NCBI GenBank assembly: GCA_050250815.1
Contig: JBFWNY010000026.1
Location: 1-58,077 of the forward strand
DNA length: 58,077 nt
From: JAEUMD01 sp050250815
Lineage (GTDB): Bacteria > Pseudomonadota > Alphaproteobacteria > Rhizobiales > Hyphomicrobiaceae
Direction of reading: 5' to 3'
In this document: one piece after another, positions 8,396 to 16,746 of the stretch
Position numbering within the stretch: position 1 is the stretch's first letter
Layout: each line of letters starts with the position of its first letter
Position numbers and translations under genes: made by a program
The notes under the pieces: generated by a model
The model's database searches: none
Told to the model about the DNA's origin: nothing
The model's input: only the letters and a program-made list of their open reading frames with translations

Positions 8396-9574
8396 CTATC
8401 GGTCTCCCGCGGCGCCGCTGGCTTGGTCAGGTGCGCCAGCCGCAGCCTCGCGCGCCGACCGGGTGCGTTCGGGACGCGCCGGCCGCCCGGACGGAGCGAC
8501 ACCCAACAGCTCCGGCGCCCGGGCCACGCCCGATCCCTCGTTCGCGTCGGTCGTTGCCACCCGCGCCATGGCCGCAAGCCGTGGGGCGATCGCGGCTGCA
8601 AGGACGTCGAGCGCCATCCCGCCGGCCGCTGAAAGAGCTGCCGGACACGCGCGATCAAGCGTGACCATGCCCAGCACCGAGCCGCCATGCATGTCGATCA
8701 CCGGCGCTGCAAGCACGGCGCGACCGTCAAGGTCCCGCTCTCCGGGCGGATCGAGAGCCGTGACACGGCGCTTCTCGATCACGACGGCGCGGTAAAGCGA
8801 ATCTGTCCTGGCGATTCCGGCATCCGTGATTTTCTCGGGCGCTGGCGCAGTAAGCTTGGAAAGCCCCGTGGGTTCCAGCTTCCAAAGCGATGCCTCCGCA
8901 TCTGGAAACGCGGCTTGCACCGCACGTGCAAATGCTGCCGGTAGACCCGCCGCAGCGTCGTGGTCACGCTGTCGCCCGGCACCGTCGGGTTGCTCGAGAC
9001 GCTCGGCCTCCCGGCGCAGCATCCCGATCTCGGCAAGACCGACATGTGGCGGAGTCGCACTGGCCGAGGCCAATGCCCGTTCCAGATTCTCGCAGCGCTT
9101 CCTCAGCCCCGTTGCGTGCTCCGCCAGATCGTCGCGCTGCCGCCTCAGCGCGCGATTGAGCCGGTCGAGCTCCTGCTTGGCGGCGATCTGGCGCATGCGA
9201 AACTGGCCGATGACGAGCGCCGCACCCAGCCACATCAACGGCTGGCCCCAGACACGCAGAAAGAAGGCGAAGTGATTCTCGCCGAAGTCCTGTTCCGGCA
9301 GGCCCGCGTGCAGTGCGCCAGCGATGGCTAGACCGGCGGCGAGCAGACCGCTCACCGTGCCATACTGCAAGCTCATCAGCACCACCGGCACCCAGAACGG
9401 ATGCGGCTGCAGCTCGAGCACCGCAATGCTCGGCACGAGATAGTCGACGAGATAGATGAAGCCGTAGAGGGCGAGCAGCTCGACGAGTGCCGTCAGCGAC
9501 GGCAACACCGGCAGGCCGTCCTCCTCTCCGGAGCTGGCATCTGCGGCCTCAGCCTTATCGATCTTACGCAACAC
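8396..9574 (-). CDS. pelD: PelD-like inner-membrane GAF protein lacking the GGDEF domain
   Basis: A 392-residue protein. About four transmembrane helices (residues 25-125), a coiled coil (about 130-180) and a GAF-type domain (about 200-345) follow the PelD plan. Pseudomonas PelD continues into a degenerate GGDEF domain whose RxxD inhibitory site binds cyclic di-GMP. Here the chain ends in about 45 residues of Ala/Gly/Arg/Pro-rich sequence, and no GGDEF-like domain or obvious I-site is visible. The start is GTG at 9574 without a strong ribosome binding site. Its operon position (after the TPR-like gene, before pelE) supports the call. Confidence 0.8.
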   Translation of the reverse strand: MLRKIDKAEAADASSGEEDGLPVLPSLTALVELLALYGFIYLVDYLVPSIAVLELQPHPFWVPVVLMSLQYGTVSGLLAAGLAIAGALHAGLPEQDFGENHFAFFLRVWGQPLMWLGAALVIGQFRMRQIAAKQELDRLNRALRRQRDDLAEHATGLRKRCENLERALASASATPPHVGLAEIGMLRREAERLEQPDGAGRQRDHDAAAGLPAAFARAVQAAFPDAEASLWKLEPTGLSKLTAPAPEKITDAGIARTDSLYRAVVIEKRRVTALDPPGERDLDGRAVLAAPVIDMHGGSVLGMVTLDRACPAALSAAGGMALDVLAAAIAPRLAAMARVATTDANEGSGVARAPELLGVAPSGRPARPERTRSAREAAAGAPDQASGAAGDR

Positions 9575-9628
9575 GATCGCACCCGAATCCGCAATCCGCC
9601 GATGATCCGCTTCTCAAACCAGCCCCCG

Positions 9629-11233
9629 TCACCATGGCGCCAGCGCCGATGGAGCAGGAGCGACGGCCGGCGACGGCCGCGGCAAGGCCGCACGCGACAC
9701 CACCACTCTTCGCCGCTTCCGATCTGCATTGCGCAGACGTGAGAACTTGGTCGTGCGCTTGAGGCGGCTGAACGTCCGTCGCCGAGGCGGCTGGGCGGAC
9801 GCTTCGATGCTCGACGTCGAAATGCCGACCGCCGCCGCTCCCGCCTGAGTCGCGCTCGCGGCCCGGCGCCGCTCGACGATGCGCGCGGTGCGCGCGGTAC
9901 GCGCCACATAGCGTTGCGGCGCCGCGGCAACTGCCTGCCCGAGCGCACCGAGTTTGCGGTCGGCAATATCCGCACGTCCGGTTTCGCGCATCAGCCGTGC
10001 CCAAAGCGCGAGCCGCCACCTCTCCAATTCGTCGAAGGGCACGCTCGCCACCAGTTGCTGCGAGGCTGTGCTTTCGCCGCGGTTCAATTCAACCATGGCA
10101 GCCAACAGCGGATGCGAGATCAGTACGTCACTGGCGAGTGCCGACCGGATCAGCTCGAACTCCGTGCGACGGCCCTCCGCCCCTAGGGCTTCGGCGAGCG
10201 CAACCAGTTGGCGCTCGGGCAATCGCTTCAGTCCGTAACGCTGTGCGCCGTCGAGAGCGAGCTGCGGGGCTTCAGCGTCGAGTGCCAGTCCGATGAAACG
10301 CGACGTGACCTCTTCACCATGACCGGTCTTTGCCGTGTCGAGGCGCGCCTGTTCCAGCCAGCCACGCAGGTAGGCTCTTGCCGCTTCGCTTTCGTCCCGC
10401 TCCAAGAGAAGGTCGGCCACGCTCAGCGAAATCGCATCGCCCGGCTCGCCCGCTTCACGCGCTATCGATATGCCGATGTCATAAGCCCCCCTGCGCGCGA
10501 GGAACTCGATGAAGCCGAGCGCGAATTCCATGTCGCTGCGGCTCGCCCGCATCCAGGCAATGCTGCGGCGCTCCGCTTCTTGCGCGGCTTTGCCATCGAT
10601 CAGGTAGCTGGCGAGCAGCATTCGTCCCTGGACCGCTGCAAGACGCCCTGCGTCGTCGAGCTTGCGTAGCAGCAGCGCCGCCTTGGCCTGATCGCCATCG
10701 GCCCATTCAAGTTCGGCCAAGCGTACGAGATCCTCGACCCGCCGGTAGCCTTTCAGGCGGCAGCGCTCGATCGCCTCGCGCTCGCGCACGTACTGGCCGA
10801 CGAGCCGTAGCTGCGCAATGAGTTCGCCGCAGATGGCCTCGCTGTAGCGGCGCGAGACCAGCCGGCTCAGCGTCGCCAGATAGGCTTCCCTGTCTTGGGT
10901 CTGCCGGTAGAAGCGAGCGAGACGCATCTGCAGCACGTGGTCGGCCGGACGCTCGGCCGCCAGCTTCTCGATCATCAAGCGCGCCTTCGCGAGATTGCCG
11001 AAATGCGCGTAGAGCTGCTCGCGCTGATAGGTCGCCCGCTGCGACTGCGAGCGATCCTGGCCCCTGCCTTCAAGCAGCTCGAGCGCGCGACGGTTCTTCC
11101 CGTCCCGCTCCAGCATGGCGACACGCTCGCTCTCGCCCGGCAGAATGAGGGTACCCGCCCACGCGGCGCCGACGAACAGCGCGAGCATGACGACGATATG
11201 GGGGCGCAGGAGCCACGCAAAGCGGTCAGCCAT
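9629..11233 (-). CDS. Short PelB-like helical-repeat (TPR-type) protein, membrane-anchored, no beta-barrel
   Basis: A 534-residue protein with one N-terminal membrane anchor (about 10-30), then about 400 residues of helical repeats resembling TPRs. It ends in a very basic Arg/Lys/Ala/Pro-rich tail of about 90 residues. In Pseudomonas, PelB is about 1,190 residues: periplasmic TPRs that bind PelA, then an outer-membrane porin barrel. Here position next to the PelA-like deacetylase and the repeat region suggest the PelA-binding half only; no barrel strands were recognised. The start overlaps the deacetylase gene's end by 8 bases. The PelB relation is inferred. Confidence 0.65.
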   Translation of the reverse strand: MADRFAWLLRPHIVVMLALFVGAAWAGTLILPGESERVAMLERDGKNRRALELLEGRGQDRSQSQRATYQREQLYAHFGNLAKARLMIEKLAAERPADHVLQMRLARFYRQTQDREAYLATLSRLVSRRYSEAICGELIAQLRLVGQYVREREAIERCRLKGYRRVEDLVRLAELEWADGDQAKAALLLRKLDDAGRLAAVQGRMLLASYLIDGKAAQEAERRSIAWMRASRSDMEFALGFIEFLARRGAYDIGISIAREAGEPGDAISLSVADLLLERDESEAARAYLRGWLEQARLDTAKTGHGEEVTSRFIGLALDAEAPQLALDGAQRYGLKRLPERQLVALAEALGAEGRRTEFELIRSALASDVLISHPLLAAMVELNRGESTASQQLVASVPFDELERWRLALWARLMRETGRADIADRKLGALGQAVAAAPQRYVARTARTARIVERRRAASATQAGAAAVGISTSSIEASAQPPRRRTFSRLKRTTKFSRLRNADRKRRRVVVSRAALPRPSPAVAPAPSALAPW

Positions 11234-13583
11234 GGCACTCGAGCCTCATCTCGACCGGCTCGATCGCATCGGCATCGATGACGAACGTCAGCGTGCCGTC
11301 AGCAGTGCTATGTGCGGTCTCTTGCGCAAGCTCCACGCCGCTTCTTGACAGTCGTACCGTGAAGGCGCGGTCCGGTTCGGCGGAGAATCGGAATGCACCA
11401 GGCCCGTAGCCATTCGCCTGAGCGATGAGACCGCAACCCGCTGGCGTCACGGCGTTCAGGCGCCAGCGTGCATCCACCAGAAATGGAGCCGCTTGCTGTG
11501 CCGCCTCCGCCGCGGGTGCGGAACCACCTGCCGGCGGTATGACGACCGGCCTGACCGGACCTCCCGCCCCCGGGCGGTCCTTGAGGCTCACCACCGCCTG
11601 CTCCACCGCCGAGTCCATGGCAATGTAGAGCGAGCCCTGATGTCGGCGTGCGCCGATGACGCCGATGCTCGCCGTGCGATCAACTTCCATTGCTTCGGCG
11701 CCATCCATGCGAAGCGTCTGGAGGGCGCCGCGGTGTGTGACGCTCCAGGTTCGCTCAGCCATGCGCACGATTGCGACGTCGAAAAAGTCGTCGGCGATCG
11801 CGGCGTAGTGTGAGGCGTCGGTGGGTATGACATCGCCGCGCCGGGCCATTTCCAGAAAGTGGCGCACAGCCGCCAGCGCGGCCGGCTTCTCGCCCGAGTA
11901 CATGTGGTAGTAGAGGTTGAACGGCTTCAGACGGCGTGGCGCATCCGTATTGCGCAGCGTCTCCTCCAGCATGAAGAAGCCGTAATACGGGCCCGTCCAG
12001 TCGTTGGTGTACGTGTTCTCGTTGCTGTTGGCGGCATAGATCTGCCGCTCGTGTCCGACACGCCGGGAGATGGGCGGCACGTAAGCAACGGAGGGAAACT
12101 CGCGGTCGAGACGGCTGTCGCCGCCGTTGATGTTGGCGACGCCCGCCAGTCGCGTTGCGCGCACGGCCGCCTCGAAAGGCGTGGTGTCGCCGCTCCACTG
12201 GTAGAGCCGGGCACGCTTGCCCGGCGGTGCGAGGCTTTCGGCCTTCTTCAGAGAACCCGCCACCTCGACACCGAGGTCGAACGGGTTGCGCAGGAATGTG
12301 CGCGGAAGATCGTCGGTTCCCGCAACATACTTATTGGACGAGGTGACCGGCACCGGCTTGCCAGCCAGCGAGAACACGACCTCGCTCATGCGCTCGCGCA
12401 CCGTCTGCTCAGGACGCGCGTGCTGCTCGATCATCGCCTCTTCGGCAACCCTGTCGTACCGCTCGAAGAATTTCCAGTCGTAGGGATGGGAGTGGGTGTG
12501 GCTCGCCACCTCCACCTGCGGGAGAGCGAACATCGCGCGGGCAATGCGCGCAGCGTCCGCCGATCCGCCCATCGCCGGCTCGATATCGCAGCCGATGAGC
12601 GCGACGGAAACCGGCAGGTCAGGATAGGGGACGATTGCCTCGCGCAGGATGACTTCCGAGGAGGCCAGCCCTTCGGCCTTGAACCGCTCGATCTCGGAGA
12701 AGTTGTTCCAGCCGTCGCCATCGATGTGGCTGAAATAGATGCGGCGGCCCGATGCCGTCGTGACGTCGGGAATTGGAAAGATCTCGGAGCCCAGCGCAGC
12801 GCGGAAAAAGGCGAACGGGTTGACGATCCAGGTTAGGCGGTCCGCCGTCGGTTCGAAGTAGAGCGCAAAGCCATCGGCCACGTAGCCGCCTCGCGGACCG
12901 GTGACCACCACGCTCGAAGTATCGCCCGGGCGGGCGAGCGGCACAGAGAGCGAGAGATGGACGCGCGTGCGCTCCGACACTGGAGCCAGCACCGGGAATT
13001 CCGGCAGTACCTTGTCCAGCGGCCGTTCGAAACCGATCATCTCGGCATCGACCGCAACCGGACGCGCGGCCACCCCCAGGGAGACCAGGTCATGCGTGTC
13101 CGCCAGCCCGAGCTTGGCGTAGAGCTTGTCGGTCAGCGGCGAGAGCCGATCGTCCGCTCCGGGCAGGACTTCACCCAGGACAACGTAATGGAGATCCTGC
13201 CGCGCCAGCGCCTGGGTAAGCCATGTCCCGAGCGCGCCAGCCTGCTGCACCGGCTCCAGGAACCAGGTCACGACTCCGCGGAATTCGCTCAGCGCCTCCG
13301 GCGCGGGCAGTGGCGCGTTCACGTCGCGCAGCACCAGATCGTAGCCCAGTTGGTTGAGCGGCATCTCCACGAACCTGTGCAGCCGGCTCTCGTGGGATGG
13401 TCCCTCGGCCTTGCCGTCGTAGAGCCCGAGAACGCGGCGCAGGACCGGCTGCGGCTCGACGTCGATCGCAACGGCCAGGGCTGGGCGGTCCGTCAGCAGC
13501 AATATCGCCACGACAGCGACTGCAAGAACGAGCGATGCGCCTACCCCGCGCAGATCAGACGTGCGTAAGAAGCAGGCACGCAT
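11226..13583 (-). CDS. pelA: PelA-like polysaccharide deacetylase without the N-terminal GH114/GH166 domain
   Basis: A 785-residue exported protein, first gene of the Pel-type operon. A membrane segment or signal peptide at about 14-38 is followed by an alpha/beta domain resembling the PelA reductase-like region (about 45-200). The deacetylase domain has the metal motif HIDGDGW (Asp288 and Asp290) and HTHSH (His362 and His366). A beta-rich C-terminus follows. The family removes acetyl groups from the galactosamine polymer. In Pseudomonas PelA a hydrolase domain precedes these; here it is absent and three GH114 genes lie nearby. The start is uncertain: the frame is open to 13700, and ATG at 13583 is chosen because the signal peptide begins there, though no clear ribosome binding site is seen. 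Confidence 0.8.
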   Translation of the reverse strand: MRACFLRTSDLRGVGASLVLAVAVVAILLLTDRPALAVAIDVEPQPVLRRVLGLYDGKAEGPSHESRLHRFVEMPLNQLGYDLVLRDVNAPLPAPEALSEFRGVVTWFLEPVQQAGALGTWLTQALARQDLHYVVLGEVLPGADDRLSPLTDKLYAKLGLADTHDLVSLGVAARPVAVDAEMIGFERPLDKVLPEFPVLAPVSERTRVHLSLSVPLARPGDTSSVVVTGPRGGYVADGFALYFEPTADRLTWIVNPFAFFRAALGSEIFPIPDVTTASGRRIYFSHIDGDGWNNFSEIERFKAEGLASSEVILREAIVPYPDLPVSVALIGCDIEPAMGGSADAARIARAMFALPQVEVASHTHSHPYDWKFFERYDRVAEEAMIEQHARPEQTVRERMSEVVFSLAGKPVPVTSSNKYVAGTDDLPRTFLRNPFDLGVEVAGSLKKAESLAPPGKRARLYQWSGDTTPFEAAVRATRLAGVANINGGDSRLDREFPSVAYVPPISRRVGHERQIYAANSNENTYTNDWTGPYYGFFMLEETLRNTDAPRRLKPFNLYYHMYSGEKPAALAAVRHFLEMARRGDVIPTDASHYAAIADDFFDVAIVRMAERTWSVTHRGALQTLRMDGAEAMEVDRTASIGVIGARRHQGSLYIAMDSAVEQAVVSLKDRPGAGGPVRPVVIPPAGGSAPAAEAAQQAAPFLVDARWRLNAVTPAGCGLIAQANGYGPGAFRFSAEPDRAFTVRLSRSGVELAQETAHSTADGTLTFVIDADAIEPVEMRLECHG

Positions 13584-14063
13584 TGCGGGGCGGACCCGTA
13601 CCCCGGTCTTCCAGCAACTGGCTCCGCGTCGCCACCGACGCTGCCCCAAGATCCACCCACACCAACGCATGACTAAATTTTCAGCCGCCCCCGACCGCAC
13701 AGACGTACTCGTACCGAAGCTATGCTCAATGCACGACGCGTTCCAGGCGACGCCGCTCCGGCCGTGCAGATGGCGGGCATTCGCGCCTCAGAGGACACAC
13801 CATGTCGCACGATGCTCCGACTGCTTATCAGCTATAGCAGGTCCAGGCACAATCGATTTAGAGCTGTCACGACAACACTTTCTCGCGCGCAACGGCGATT
13901 CTGATGCAGCTTAGGCCCGACCCGATCCAGAACCGGGACGAAACCTCAGGCACATGGTTAAGCTCCGGCCGGCCGGCCGGGCCTTTGGTCGCGTGGCAGG
14001 CCCCTTCCTCACCCCGGCCGCTTGGCCTATGCAGGCAGCCTCGCCGAAGAAGGGACGGCCGCA
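13584..14063. promoter_or_regulatory. Divergent intergenic region between the Pel-type operon and rimK
   Basis: About 480 bases with no convincing gene. The first part (to 13700) may belong to a longer N-terminus of the deacetylase gene. The middle (about 13,670-13,910) is less GC-rich than the flanks and should hold the minus-strand operon promoter; I could not assign -35/-10 boxes with confidence. Near 13,965-13,985 there is a run of alternating CCGG. Confidence 0.35.
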
Positions 14064-14969
14064 ATGCGCTTCGTCATGCTTGCCCGAAATCCGGATCTTT
14101 ACTCGCACCGCAGGATCGTGGAGGCGGCCCATGCCGCGGGTCACCAGATCCACGTGATCAATACGCTCCAGGTGCACATGAACATCACGTCGAACCGGCC
14201 GACCCTGCGCTATGGCGGCGCGGATCTGCCGCTCTACGACGCGGTTATCCCGCGCATCGGCGCCTCTATCACGCATTACGGCCTCGCGGTCCTGCGTCAG
14301 TTCGAGATGCAGGGCGTGTATCCGCTGAACGAGAGCGTCGCGATCGGCCGCTCGCGCGACAAGCTGCGCGCCCTGCAGATCCTGGCCCGCGCCGGCATCG
14401 GCATGCCCGTCACTGCCTTCGCACACGGGCCGCGCAAGGCTGAGGACGTCATCCGCGAGGTGGGCGGTGCGCCCGTCGTGATCAAGCTCCTGGAAGGTAC
14501 GCAGGGCATGGGCGTCGTGCTCGCCGAAACGGAGGCCTCGGCAAAGTCGGTCATCGAGGCCTTCTCGGCCGCCAACGTCAACATTCTGGTGCAGGAGTTT
14601 ATCCGTGAGGCAGGCGCCTCAGACGTGCGTGCCTTCGTGGTCGGCGGCAGGGTGGTGGCCGCGATCCGCCGCATCGGCCGGCCGGGCGAGTTCCGCTCCA
14701 ACCTGCACCGCGGCGGTCACGCGGAGCCGACCGACATCAGCGGCGAGGAAGCCGACGTCGCCGTACGCGCCGCGGCGGCCATCGGCCTCAACGTGTGCGG
14801 CGTCGATATGCTGCGCACGGCGCGCGGCCCCATGGTCATGGAGGTCAACTCGTCGCCGGGACTGGAGGGCGTGGAGACATCGACGGGTGTCAACGTCGCC
14901 AGTGAAATGATCTCCTTCCTGGAGGTATACGCCCGTCACGGCGACACCGTCACGCGCGGTACTGGCTGA
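14064..14969 (+). CDS. rimK: RimK, ribosomal protein S6 alpha-L-glutamate ligase (ATP-grasp)
   Basis: A 301-residue ATP-grasp enzyme, the usual RimK length, that adds glutamate to the C-terminus of ribosomal protein S6. Seen: the N-terminal Rossmann-like part, the ATP-grasp lysine region (VVIKLLEGTQGMGV), the DVRAFVVGG segment and the metal-binding end MEVNSSPGLEG. The ATG at 14064 is preceded by AAGGGA; an upstream in-frame ATG at 14022 adds a non-family extension. It is a single gene, divergent from the Pel operon. A RimK-like ligase with another peptide target cannot be excluded. Confidence 0.9.
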   Translation: MRFVMLARNPDLYSHRRIVEAAHAAGHQIHVINTLQVHMNITSNRPTLRYGGADLPLYDAVIPRIGASITHYGLAVLRQFEMQGVYPLNESVAIGRSRDKLRALQILARAGIGMPVTAFAHGPRKAEDVIREVGGAPVVIKLLEGTQGMGVVLAETEASAKSVIEAFSAANVNILVQEFIREAGASDVRAFVVGGRVVAAIRRIGRPGEFRSNLHRGGHAEPTDISGEEADVAVRAAAAIGLNVCGVDMLRTARGPMVMEVNSSPGLEGVETSTGVNVASEMISFLEVYARHGDTVTRGTG

Positions 14970-15222
14970 GCGCCAGCCGAATCGCTCTCCCGGATGCCAG
15001 GCACGCCTGGAACGAGGTCCAAGGCCGCCTCTTCTCTCCATAATGCACGCGAGAACCCTTGCTTTTGCCCGCTTTTCGGGCCCTAACGGCCTTCGCGCGC
15101 TTGCCGCCTTGAATGCGCCCGGCTCTCAACTATCATTCCCGGCATGGTTCCTGCGTCGCGCAGTTGGTAATTCACTGCGTCTCCCGCCGGCGCTCCGGCC
15201 AACTGAGGCAGCGCGTCCCACG

Positions 15223-15969
15223 ATGTCCGAGCAGCACAAGAGCTTTCCGGAGTTCTACGTCACCGCGCCGCAGCCCTGCCCGTACTTGCCGGGCCGGCTG
15301 GAACGCAAACTTTTCACGCATCTGACGCACGACAAGGCACCCGGGCTCGTCGACAACCTGCTGAAAGGCGGGTTCCGCCGCAGCCAGAACATCGCTTACA
15401 TGCCCTATTGCGAGGGCTGCCACGCCTGCGTCTCGGTGCGCGTGCTGGTCGACGAGTTCGAGACCGGCCGCACGATGCGGCGTATCGAAGCCCGCAACGC
15501 GGATCTGGCCGTGACGCGGGTTCCTGCAAAATCGACAAGCGAACAATACGCGCTGTTCCGCGACTACATCGATGCCCGCCACGGCGACGGTGGCATGGCC
15601 GACATGACGGTGCTCGACTACGCCATGATGGTGGAGGACAGCGCTGTCGAGACATTCCTGTCCGAGTATCGCGATCCGCCCGCTCAAGCCCCGGCAGGTC
15701 AGCCCAAGCGCGCCGGCCGGCTACGCGCGGTCGCCTTGTGCGACCGCCTGTCGGACGGTGTCTCCATGGTCTACAGCTTCTACGACACCGACGGTCCCGA
15801 CCGCAGCCTGGGCACCTACATGATCCTCGAGCACATCGCCTTCGCGCGGCGGCTCGGCCTGCCCTACCTCTACCTCGGATACTGGATCGCCGGATCGCGC
15901 AAGATGGCCTACAAGACGCGTTTCCGGCCGCAGGAGCACCTCACCCCTCACGGCTGGCGGCTGGTTTGA
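15223..15969 (+). CDS. bpt: Bpt, aspartate/glutamate leucyltransferase (N-end rule)
   Basis: A 248-residue leucyl/arginyl-tRNA-protein transferase that tags proteins with N-terminal Asp or Glu for ClpS/ClpAP degradation. Motifs: the FYVTAPQPCPYLPGR-like beginning, the CEGCHACVSVRV cysteine cluster, and the GLPYLYLGYWI and MAYKTRFRPQE segments near the end. The frame is open to 15043, but family proteins begin at the MSEQHK at 15223. Length matches the family. It stands alone between rimK and a convergent gene. Confidence 0.92.
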   Translation: MSEQHKSFPEFYVTAPQPCPYLPGRLERKLFTHLTHDKAPGLVDNLLKGGFRRSQNIAYMPYCEGCHACVSVRVLVDEFETGRTMRRIEARNADLAVTRVPAKSTSEQYALFRDYIDARHGDGGMADMTVLDYAMMVEDSAVETFLSEYRDPPAQAPAGQPKRAGRLRAVALCDRLSDGVSMVYSFYDTDGPDRSLGTYMILEHIAFARRLGLPYLYLGYWIAGSRKMAYKTRFRPQEHLTPHGWRLV

Positions 15970-16053
15970 TGCAGGGCTACCGGCTTGCTCCACCGGCCTG
16001 CTGAAATCAGTCGGCGCCAATCGCATCTCAGCGAATAGTCCGCCTGCTGGTCT

Positions 16054-16563
16054 TCAACGGGCGAGTTCAACGTCGAGCCGGCCGAACAGATAGGCCCACT
16101 TCGCCGTCTGCGCCTCGACCAGCGTCGCCATATGTCCGCGCAGCGTGTCGAGCAGCGTACAGTCGGGCGTACGCGCCTCAGCTCCCTCCTGGCCAAGTTC
16201 CGTGATCGCGGCCAGCATGTCGCTCGAGGTCTGGTCGTAGACGTCCGTCTGGTCGTCCTTGACCAGAGGTGCTGCCTCTTTCAGGAACTGGTCGTGCGAC
16301 CAGCCGCGCTTTTCCTTGAGCGCGCGCAGCTTGTCCTGAAACACGGGCCGGTGCTTGAGATTGAGGTCGCGCAACGCCGCCGCCGCCTGATCGACAGCCG
16401 CTTCGAAGTCTGCGCGTTCGCAGGCGAGAGCTGGGCTCGCAGCATGCGTGGATACAAGCGCGGCCAGCACAATTGCTGCCGAACGCACTCTCCACCGCCT
16501 TGCGGCATGCCGGTGCCCTGCCTCACGACGGGGCCTCGCCGATCGCTTCGTCACAGACCCCAT
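16054..16563 (-). CDS. Exported hypothetical protein
   Basis: 169 residues with a basic N-terminus and a signal-peptide-like core (about 26-46, cleavage near ALA-CE). The mature part is helical and charged, with conserved-looking cysteines only at the start of the mature chain and near the C-terminus (PDCTLLD), which could form a disulfide. No family recognised. A later in-frame GTG at about residue 26 is an alternative start. It is downstream of parC on the same strand with a gap of about 180 bases. Confidence 0.65.
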   Translation of the reverse strand: MGSVTKRSARPRREAGHRHAARRWRVRSAAIVLAALVSTHAASPALACERADFEAAVDQAAAALRDLNLKHRPVFQDKLRALKEKRGWSHDQFLKEAAPLVKDDQTDVYDQTSSDMLAAITELGQEGAEARTPDCTLLDTLRGHMATLVEAQTAKWAYLFGRLDVELAR

Positions 16564-16720
16564 CCACGAGCATCATCACGGTCGACGGACGGGGATGCCA
16601 CCTCGTCTGCCAAACCTGCAGGGCAGCCTTGCCGATGCCGCCGTCATAGGCAAGCACCCAGGCGACACACAACCCCAGAGCCCAGGGCAGACGGCGAGTC
16701 CAGACGGCAGATTGACCCAA
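16523..16720 (-). CDS. Possible small hydrophobic protein
   Basis: A 65-residue frame between parC and the exported hypothetical protein. It has a hydrophobic stretch at about residues 10-27 and ends 41 bases inside the next gene. There is no family match I recognise and no strong ribosome binding site. It could be a translational leader or chance. Confidence 0.25.
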   Translation of the reverse strand: MGQSAVWTRRLPWALGLCVAWVLAYDGGIGKAALQVWQTRWHPRPSTVMMLVDGVCDEAIGEAPS

Positions 16721-16746
16721 GCGTCAAGTGCACCGGGGTAAATGCA

